The notes beneath the pieces were generated by a model, which did no database searches, was not told where the DNA came from, and saw nothing but the letters and a program-made list of their open reading frames with translations. A stretch of DNA of 64,000 nucleotides from Corynebacterium sp. NML98-0116. Its GTDB lineage: Bacteria > Actinomycetota > Actinomycetes > Mycobacteriales > Mycobacteriaceae. Each line of letters starts with the position of its first letter. Position 1 is the first letter of the stretch. The position numbers and the translations under genes were made by a program. Below are positions 58,505 through 64,000 of the stretch, in pieces. The stretch is taken from positions 1,076,875 to 1,140,874 of the forward strand of contig NZ_CP017639.1 of the NCBI RefSeq assembly GCF_001767255.1. Reading direction: 5' to 3'.

Positions 58505-58510
58505 TACAAT
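58505..58510 (+). promoter_or_regulatory. Candidate -10 element (TACAAT) for leaderless aspA
   Basis: TACAAT ends 7 nt before ATG 58518; CAGTGGC has no Shine-Dalgarno. A TTGTAT (58484-58489) sits 15 nt upstream as a poor -35. Confidence 0.45.
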
Positions 58511-58517
58511 CAGTGGC

Positions 58518-59939
58518 ATGAGTAATCGAATTGAAGAAGATCTGCTTGGCACACTCGAAGTGCCCTCCGACGTCTACTACGGCATCCACACCCTGCGTGC
58601 CGTCCACAACTTCCCGATCTCCGGCCAGACCATCAATGACCTGCCAGAGTTCATTCGTGGCATGGTGGAAGTAAAGAAAGCCACCGCACTGGCCAACAAC
58701 CGCCTCCACGTTCTGCCAAAGAAGAAGGCGGACGCCATCGTCAAGGCCTGCGACGAGATCCTCGACAACGGTCGCTGCATGGACCAGTTCCCAATCGACC
58801 AGTTCCAAGGTGGCGCTGGCACGTCCCTGAACATGAACACCAACGAGGTTGTCGCAAACCTCGCTCTTGAGATCCTCGGTGAAGAAAAGGGTAGCTACGA
58901 CATCATCAACCCGAATGATGACGTCAACATGTCCCAGTCCACCAACGACGCATACCCGACCGGCCTTCGCCTCGGTGTGTACTACGCCGTCCAGGGCCTG
59001 CTGACCGAGCTTGAGGAGCTCACCAAGGCGCTCAACGCTAAGGGTGAAGAGTTCGACGACATCATCAAGATGGGGCGCACCCAGCTCCAGGACGCAGTCC
59101 CGATGACGCTCGGCCAGGAATTCACTGGCTTCGGCGCACTGCTTGAGGAGGAACTGGACGTCATCAAGTCCGCAGCACAAGCACTGCTGACCGTCAACCT
59201 CGGTGCAACCGCAATTGGTACCGAGCTCAACACTCCAGACGGCTACCGTCAGAAGATCGTTGAGGCTCTCGCGGAAGTCACCAAGCTGGATATCAAGGGC
59301 GCACCGAACCTGATTGAGGCAACGTCCGATACCGGCGACTACGTATGGATGCACTCCGCACTGAAGCGCGCCGCGATGAAGATCTCTAAGGTATGTAACG
59401 ACCTGCGCCTGCTGTCCTCCGGCCCACGTGCTGGCCTGAACGAGATCAACCTGCCGGAAATGCAGGCTGGCTCTTCGATCATGCCTGCGAAGGTGAACCC
59501 TGTCATCCCTGAGGTTGTAAACCAGGTGTGCTTCAAGGTCTTCGGCAACGACGTTGCCGTCCTGACCGCATCTGAGGCTGGCCAGCTCCAGCTCAATGTC
59601 ATGGAGCCGGTAGTTGCCGAGGCCCTGTTCAATTCCATCCGTCTCCTCACCAACGCAGTCCGTACGCTGCGTGAGAAGTGCATCGTTGGCATCACCGCTA
59701 ACAAGGATGTGTGTGAGGCCTTTGTGAACAACTCCATCGGCATCATCACATACCTGAACCCAGTGATCGGCCACCACAATGGTGACGTCATCGGTAAGGA
59801 AGCTGCTGCTACGGGTAAGAGCGTTCGTGATCTTGTTCTCGAGCGTGGCCTGCTCACGGAGGAGGAGCTGAAGGTTGTGCTGGGCAAGGACAACTTGATG
59901 CACCCAGAGTACCGCGGCGAATTTTTCGACGAGGACTAA
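58518..59939 (+). CDS. aspA: Aspartate ammonia-lyase (aspartase)
   Basis: Reversibly converts aspartate to fumarate and ammonia. 473 aa from ATG 58518, close to E. coli AspA (478). The fumarase/aspartase signature [11 protein letters not shown] is near residue 318. Other motifs are [18 protein letters not shown] and NMNTNEV. Codon use is strongly optimised, like the glycolytic genes, suggesting high expression. The position after hisG matches C. glutamicum. The following dcu gene makes it part of an aspartate/fumarate/succinate exchange system. Confidence 0.95.
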   Translation: MSNRIEEDLLGTLEVPSDVYYGIHTLRAVHNFPISGQTINDLPEFIRGMVEVKKATALANNRLHVLPKKKADAIVKACDEILDNGRCMDQFPIDQFQGGAGTSLNMNTNEVVANLALEILGEEKGSYDIINPNDDVNMSQSTNDAYPTGLRLGVYYAVQGLLTELEELTKALNAKGEEFDDIIKMGRTQLQDAVPMTLGQEFTGFGALLEEELDVIKSAAQALLTVNLGATAIGTELNTPDGYRQKIVEALAEVTKLDIKGAPNLIEATSDTGDYVWMHSALKRAAMKISKVCNDLRLLSSGPRAGLNEINLPEMQAGSSIMPAKVNPVIPEVVNQVCFKVFGNDVAVLTASEAGQLQLNVMEPVVAEALFNSIRLLTNAVRTLREKCIVGITANKDVCEAFVNNSIGIITYLNPVIGHHNGDVIGKEAAATGKSVRDLVLERGLLTEEELKVVLGKDNLMHPEYRGEFFDED

Positions 59940-59963
59940 TCAACCAAAAGTAGTAAATCTCAC

Positions 59964-60039
59964 ACTCCCCTGATTCGGTAGTTATCGCCTCTTAGTGCGA
60001 TAATGGAAGCGAATACTAATTCGACCGAATCAGGGGAGT
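59964..60039 (+). promoter_or_regulatory. 16-bp perfect inverted repeat leader of the dcu gene
   Basis: ACTCCCCTGATTCGGT (59964-59979) pairs exactly with ACCGAATCAGGGGAGT (60024-60039). Inside, TTATCG (59982-59987) pairs with CGATAA (59998-60003). The 3' arm contains the AGGGGAG (60032-60038) that is the ribosome binding site of the GTG at 60044, and an internal TGC-GATAAT (extended -10, 60004 end) could start transcripts lacking the 5' arm. Confidence 0.75.
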
Positions 60040-60043
60040 TCCT

Positions 60044-61357
60044 GTGTTACTTGTGATACAACTCATCATCCTGTTCGGCGCCATTGTTCTCGGCGCCCGG
60101 ATGGGTTCCATTGCTATCGGTTTTGCCGGTGGCCTTGGCGTTTTGCTTCTCGGACTCACTGGTATGTCCGTAACCGCCGATGACATCCCCTTTGATGTCA
60201 TCGGCATCATCATGTGTGTGATCGCTGCTATTTCTGCAATGCAGCTGGCGGGGGGCATGGACTATCTCGTGTACCTCGCTGAGAAGTTCCTACGCCGCAA
60301 TCCAAAGCGCGTCACGGTGTACGCGCCAATCGTTACTTGGTTGATGACCGTGCTGGCAGGCACTGGCCACACCGCTTTTTCCACTCTTCCAGTTATCGTT
60401 GAGGTTGCTAAGGAGGGCGAAGTTCGCCCATCCCGCCCGCTTTCGGTCGCAGTCATCGCATCGCAGATGGCAATCGTGGCTTCCCCGATTTCGGCAGCAG
60501 TCGTCTTTATGGCCTCCGTGCTTGAGCCTCTGGGCGTCGGCTACCTGCAGTTGCTCGGCGTCATGATTCCTGCGACCTTCCTCGCGATTTTCCCAACCGC
60601 TTGGGTTTCGAACAAGCTTGGTAAAGACCTCGTTGACGACGAGGTGTACCAGCGTCGCCTCGCAGACGGTCTCGTAGCAAAGTCGAGCACCACCGAAGAC
60701 AGCTACAAGCCGAAGGATGGCGCAAAGGCCTCCGTGTGGATCTTCCTTGTCGCGATTGTCATCGTTATGTTCTACGCGACGATCATCTCCGATCAGATCG
60801 GTCTCATCGAGAACCCAACCGTCCCTCGTAACGAGGCAATCATGGCGATCATGCTTTCCGCTGCCGCTGCGATCCTGCTTATTACGAAGTCTCGCGCAGC
60901 TGAGGTCTTGAACACCCAGGTGTTCCGTTCCGGCATGTCTGCTTCTGTGTGTGTGCTTGGTGTTGCATGGCTGGGTACGACCTTTATTAACCACTACATT
61001 GAGGACATTCAAAACATTGCTGGTGACGTCCTGACGGCACAGCCATGGCTGCTCGCAGTCGTTCTGTTCTTCGCCGCATCTCTGCTCTACTCGCAGGCTG
61101 CCACCGCGAAGGCACTTATCCCAGCTGCTCTCGCAATTGGCGTCAGCCCGCTCACCGCTGTTGCAGCATTCCCAGCAGTGTCCGCACTGTTCGTGCTTCC
61201 GACGTACCCAACCCTGCTTGCAGCAGTGGAGATGGACGATACAGGCTCGACCCGAATCGGCAAGTACGTCTTCGACCACCCATTCATTCTGCCGGGTATC
61301 GTCTGCATCGCAGTCTCGGTAATTCTCGGCTACCTCATTGGGGCGGTGCTGATTTAA
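60044..61357 (+). CDS. Anaerobic C4-dicarboxylate transporter (DcuA/DcuB family)
   Basis: 437 aa, at least ten hydrophobic segments. Features are QLIILFGAIVLGARMGSIAIG, LAGTGHTAFSTLPVI, ASPISAAVVFMASVLEP and SQAATAKALIPAALAIGVSP, all typical of Dcu antiporters that exchange fumarate or aspartate for succinate. The GTG follows AGGGGAG by 5 nt. Downstream of aspA, so likely aspartate or C4-acid uptake coupled to aspartase. DcuA versus DcuB cannot be decided. Confidence 0.9.
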   Translation: MLLVIQLIILFGAIVLGARMGSIAIGFAGGLGVLLLGLTGMSVTADDIPFDVIGIIMCVIAAISAMQLAGGMDYLVYLAEKFLRRNPKRVTVYAPIVTWLMTVLAGTGHTAFSTLPVIVEVAKEGEVRPSRPLSVAVIASQMAIVASPISAAVVFMASVLEPLGVGYLQLLGVMIPATFLAIFPTAWVSNKLGKDLVDDEVYQRRLADGLVAKSSTTEDSYKPKDGAKASVWIFLVAIVIVMFYATIISDQIGLIENPTVPRNEAIMAIMLSAAAAILLITKSRAAEVLNTQVFRSGMSASVCVLGVAWLGTTFINHYIEDIQNIAGDVLTAQPWLLAVVLFFAASLLYSQAATAKALIPAALAIGVSPLTAVAAFPAVSALFVLPTYPTLLAAVEMDDTGSTRIGKYVFDHPFILPGIVCIAVSVILGYLIGAVLI

Positions 61358-61366
61358 AGCTAAACT
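61338..61366 (+). promoter_or_regulatory. Promoter of fhs (leaderless)
   Basis: TTGGGG (61338-61343), a 17-nt spacer and TAAACT (61361-61366), 6 nt before the ATG at 61373. The only one of the leaderless candidates here with a good -35 at ideal spacing. It overlaps the end of the dcu gene. Confidence 0.55.
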
Positions 61367-61372
61367 AGGGGC

Positions 61373-63064
61373 ATGTCTACACAACATCACGACAGCCCCA
61401 AGTCCGAAGTTCTAACTGATGTGGAGATCGCTCAAGCGCATACGCTTGAACCGATCTCCACTATTGCGTTCAAGGCCGGTATTTCCGAAGATGCGCTGAT
61501 TCCATATGGCAAGTACATGGCCAAGGTCGACCCCTCGCTTGTCAAGGACGATAAGCAAGGCAAGATCATTCTTGTCACAGGTGTTTCCCCAACCCCAGCG
61601 GGGGAGGGGAAATCCACCACACTGATTGGCTTAACTGATGCGTTTACAAACCTCGGCAAGAACGCCATTGTTGCTTTGCGGGAACCTTCTCTCGGCCCTG
61701 TGATGGGTTTGAAGGGCGGCGCGGCAGGTGGTGGCTACTCGCAGGTGGTTCCGATGGAGAACATTAACCTCCACTTCACTGGGGACTTCCACGCGATTAC
61801 CAGTGCGAACAATACGTTGGCTGCGATGATCGACAACCACATTCACCAGGGCAACGAGTTGAATATCGACCCGCGGCGTATTACGTGGCAGCGGTGCTTG
61901 GACGTCAACGATCGTTCCCTGCGAAACGTAGTAACTGGTCTGGGGGGACCAGCCCACGGAGTACCGACGGAGACTGGATTTACGATTACTGCGGCTTCGG
62001 AAATTATGGCAATCCTCGGTCTTGCGAACGACCTTGACGACCTCCACGAACGCCTGGCACAAATCACTGTCGGTTTTACCTACGATCGCAAGCCGGTGAC
62101 TGCGGGTGAGCTTAATGCAGCCGGGGCTATGACAGCGCTGCTAAAAGACGCATTGAAGCCGAACCTTGTGCAGACCATGGGTGGCACTCCTGCATTTATC
62201 CATGGCGGTCCGTTTGCAAACATTGCCCATGGTTGCAACACCTTGATTGCCACGAAGACAGCACAGAAGTGTGCTGACTACGTCTTTACGGAAGCGGGAT
62301 TCGGGGCTGATCTCGGCGCGGAAAAGTTCTTCGATATCAAGTCACATTACGGTGACCTCGACGTGGCTGGCGCGGTAGTGGTCGCCACTATCCGTTCTAT
62401 CAAGTACAACGGTGGTGTTGACCGCTCCGATCTCAAGGCTGAAAATATTGATGCGCTGGCGAAGGGCATTGTGAACCTTGAGCGGCACGTCGAAAACCTT
62501 CGTAAATTTGGTGTCCGCCCTGTCGTGGCGCTCAACCTGTTCACTTCTGACACGGATCGCGAGCGCGCTTGGATGGCAAAGTGGGCAAAGGATTTCGGTG
62601 TTGCACTGGAAGAGGCCGAGGTATGGGCGCATGGCGGTAAAGGCGCCGAGAAGCTGGCAAAGACGGTCCTTGACAACCTGGTCGAAGGTGCTTCGTCATC
62701 GCTGTACAACCCGGAGGAAGGTGTCGAGCAGTCAATCGAGACGATTGCCCGCGAGGTATACCGCGCGGCAGACGTTCAGTACTCGGATGCGGCGCGGAAA
62801 GACCTCGAGAACTTGCGTGTGAGTGGTGCAGATGCCCTACCGGTATGTATCTCAAAAACGCAGTACTCGTTTAGCGACGACCCCTCTCGCCTCGGAGCGC
62901 CCGAGGGCCACACGTTGCATGTGCGTCAGCTCATTCCGCGTACGGGTGCCGGATTCGTACTAGCACTCACTGGTGCTGTGATGACAATGCCTGGCCTGCC
63001 GAAAAAACCAGCAGCCAACAACATTGATGTTGATTCGAGTGGCAACATCAAGGGGCTATTCTAG
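61373..63064 (+). CDS. fhs: Formate--tetrahydrofolate ligase
   Basis: ATP-dependent synthesis of 10-formyl-THF from formate. 563 aa, full family length. The P-loop is TPAGEGKSTTLIGLTDAF. Other motifs are REPSLGPVMGLKGGAAGGGYSQV, DFHAITSANNTLAAMIDNH and FGADLGAEKFFDIK. It feeds one-carbon metabolism, including the formyl donor for fmt at the start of this window. Not common to every Corynebacterium; the neighbour dcu/aspA genes suggest a low-oxygen metabolic setting (inference). Confidence 0.96.
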   Translation: MSTQHHDSPKSEVLTDVEIAQAHTLEPISTIAFKAGISEDALIPYGKYMAKVDPSLVKDDKQGKIILVTGVSPTPAGEGKSTTLIGLTDAFTNLGKNAIVALREPSLGPVMGLKGGAAGGGYSQVVPMENINLHFTGDFHAITSANNTLAAMIDNHIHQGNELNIDPRRITWQRCLDVNDRSLRNVVTGLGGPAHGVPTETGFTITAASEIMAILGLANDLDDLHERLAQITVGFTYDRKPVTAGELNAAGAMTALLKDALKPNLVQTMGGTPAFIHGGPFANIAHGCNTLIATKTAQKCADYVFTEAGFGADLGAEKFFDIKSHYGDLDVAGAVVVATIRSIKYNGGVDRSDLKAENIDALAKGIVNLERHVENLRKFGVRPVVALNLFTSDTDRERAWMAKWAKDFGVALEEAEVWAHGGKGAEKLAKTVLDNLVEGASSSLYNPEEGVEQSIETIAREVYRAADVQYSDAARKDLENLRVSGADALPVCISKTQYSFSDDPSRLGAPEGHTLHVRQLIPRTGAGFVLALTGAVMTMPGLPKKPAANNIDVDSSGNIKGLF

Positions 63065-63093
63065 TTTTAGCCTGCAGTGGTCCGTCGCGGTGT

Positions 63094-63903
63094 TTACTCC
63101 ACATCCGCCGCGGACCCCGGCCACCCAGGGTACTGCGGTGGCGTCCCTCCGAACTCCGGGCAGTACGCCTGAAACGCACACCAATCACAGAGCCTGGAAC
63201 GTTTTGGTCGGAACTGTCCGGTTTCACCGTCACGGGTAATTTTGGCCCAAAGTTCACCGAGGTCGCGCTCGAAGTACTCGAGTTCTTCACTTGAAGGGGT
63301 AAGGAAGAGCGAGTCTGCCACCTTGAGATACATGAGCCGCAGTTGATCAGGTATTTCGTTGAAAAGCCGCCAGTACACCAGTGCGTAGAAGCGCATCTGG
63401 AACTTCGCGTCGTGTGAGAACCTTGGCTGTGGTTTCTTGCCGGTCTTGTAGTCAACGACCCTGATTTCACCAGTTGGCGCGACGTCAACGCGGTCGATGA
63501 AGCCTCGCACGGGCACACCGTTGGGCAGCACAGTATTGACGTACATTTCTTGCTTGTGTGAGTCAAAGCCAAGTGGGTTTTCCATCTGGAAATATCCGCG
63601 TAGGAGCGTGCGGGCGTCGATAAAAAGCAGTTGTTCGTCCTCGATGGGGTCTGCAACGCTGGGGTCCTGTTCGCACATCTTCTGCCATGCGGGGACGATG
63701 AGTTTCACCGCCGCAGGGTAGGTGCGTTGTTCGCGTTCCATCCCAAACAGTTCCTCGAGGACGGCATGCACGAGGGTGCCTTTGACCTGGGGTTCAGTTT
63801 TGGGTTCTTCGATTTTGTCGATCGCTCGCAGCCTGTAGAGCAGTGGGCACTGCTGGTAGTCGGACGCGCGCGAGGGGGACAGGGCTAACGGTTTCGCTTT
63901 CAT
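63094..63903 (-). CDS. RecB-like PD-(D/E)XK nuclease with Fe-S cysteines
   Basis: 269 aa, single PDDEXK_1 domain. Nuclease residues are in GFIDRVDV and IRVVDYKTGK, with GTLVHAVLEELF upstream. Four cysteines, Cys19 (QQCPLLY) and Cys239, Cys242, Cys248 (CDWCAFQAYC), match the AddB/Cas4-type Fe-S cluster. No CRISPR array or cas gene is near, so it is a stand-alone RecB-type exonuclease of actinobacteria. Start ATG 63903 with AGGA; TAGGAT (63918-63913) lies 9 nt upstream. Confidence 0.88.
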   Translation of the reverse strand: MKAKPLALSPSRASDYQQCPLLYRLRAIDKIEEPKTEPQVKGTLVHAVLEELFGMEREQRTYPAAVKLIVPAWQKMCEQDPSVADPIEDEQLLFIDARTLLRGYFQMENPLGFDSHKQEMYVNTVLPNGVPVRGFIDRVDVAPTGEIRVVDYKTGKKPQPRFSHDAKFQMRFYALVYWRLFNEIPDQLRLMYLKVADSLFLTPSSEELEYFERDLGELWAKITRDGETGQFRPKRSRLCDWCAFQAYCPEFGGTPPQYPGWPGSAADVE

Positions 63904-63934
63904 ATTCGTCCTATCCTAGTGGTTTCTCTCGAGC

Positions 63935-63940
63935 TAGACT
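63935..63940 (+). promoter_or_regulatory. Candidate -10 element (TAGACT) for the leaderless M18 gene
   Basis: TAGACT, 7 nt, then ATG 63948; divergent from the RecB-like gene. Confidence 0.35.
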
Positions 63941-63947
63941 CGCACGT

Positions 63948-64000
63948 ATGACTACATCGATTGATTCGTTTCTTCGATTTCTTAGCGCAAGCCCGAGCGC
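63948..64000 (+). CDS. M18 family aminopeptidase (partial, 5' end)
   Basis: Only the first 17 codons are in the window: MTTSIDSFLRFLSASPS. The FLxxSPS pattern matches the N-terminus of M18 (aspartyl) aminopeptidases, and C. glutamicum has such a gene in this neighbourhood. Identification is tentative because the catalytic part is beyond the edge. Confidence 0.55.
   Translation, partial: MTTSIDSFLRFLSASPS

Noticed and set aside
58422-59903. Long minus-strand reading frame opposite aspA (493 aa)
   Set aside because: Shadow frame created by the biased codon use of aspA; similar antisense frames lie opposite gap, acn and the dcu gene.
60044-61357. Horizontal transfer of the dcu gene
   Set aside because: Codon use and GC resemble the highly expressed native genes, and no repeats or integrase flank it beyond the regulatory inverted repeat.
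63066-63120. Terminator between fhs and the RecB-like gene
   Set aside because: GGTCCG (63078-63083) and CGGACC (63110-63115) can pair, but the stem has mismatches, a long loop and no T-tract.
63094-63903. Cas4 nuclease of a CRISPR system
   Set aside because: The Fe-S cysteine pattern is shared by Cas4 and AddB/RecB-like nucleases, but no cas gene or repeat array is present; a stand-alone RecB-like protein is the simpler reading.

Overview
The window is ordinary chromosomal core sequence from a high-GC actinobacterium, almost certainly a Corynebacterium (by eye the GC is in the mid-50s). The evidence is gene content and order: fmt-rsmB-rpe-ribDE-ribBA-ribH, uvrC-rapZ-yvcK-whiA-gap-pgk-tpi-secG, the tkt-tal-zwf-opcA-pgl pentose phosphate operon, ctaB/ctaA, mptB (lipomannan), sufRBDCSU-sufT, acn-acnR, an NlpC/P60 hydrolase, hemH, uppP, mshC (mycothiol) and hisE-hisG-aspA. 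I see no insertion sequence, prophage, CRISPR array or transferred island.

Layout. 1-11988 (+): translation initiation and rRNA methylation, riboflavin synthesis, nucleotide excision repair and the rapZ-yvcK-whiA trio. 12370-15863 (+): lower glycolysis and secG. 15943-22452 (-): the oxidative and non-oxidative pentose phosphate operon. 22758-28919: ctaB (+), then on the minus strand a degenerate quinone-oxidoreductase-like gene, ctaA, an ABC exporter and mptB. 29058-35290 (+): Fe-S assembly. 35335-37236 (+): an ABC-F protein and a tiny membrane protein. 37255-43159 (-): acn, acnR, a glutamine amidotransferase-like protein, an ACT protein and a UPF0210 protein. 43448-50381: membrane and envelope genes, hemH, DUF3097 and an NfeD-SPFH pair. 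50359-53994 (-): an HTH protein, a TVP38 protein, tRNA-Leu(GAG), pyrD and a lipoprotein. 54062-63064 (+): uppP, mshC, two small coupled genes, hisE-hisG, aspA, a C4-dicarboxylate transporter and formate-THF ligase. The right edge has a RecB-like nuclease (-) and the start of an M18 aminopeptidase (+).

The genes link central carbon flow (glycolysis, pentose phosphate, aconitase, aspartase/fumarate exchange) to cofactor supply (riboflavin, heme, Fe-S, mycothiol, one-carbon). The ppc gene, which in C. glutamicum lies between tpi and secG, is absent from that position here. An aspartase plus Dcu-type transporter pair and formate-THF ligase lie further along.

The most interesting signals are non-coding. 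(1) A perfect 16-bp inverted repeat between aspA and the dcu gene encloses a second hairpin and places the dcu ribosome binding site in its 3' arm. (2) About 19 genes have a TANNNT hexamer 6-9 nt before the start codon, which fits widespread leaderless transcription and fixes several starts. (3) There are operator-like dyads upstream of the NlpC/P60 gene (MtrA-like), acn (AcnR-like) and sufR (SufR-like). I did not find a convincing wholly new multi-gene system; the aspA-dcu leader is the best candidate for an undescribed regulatory element.
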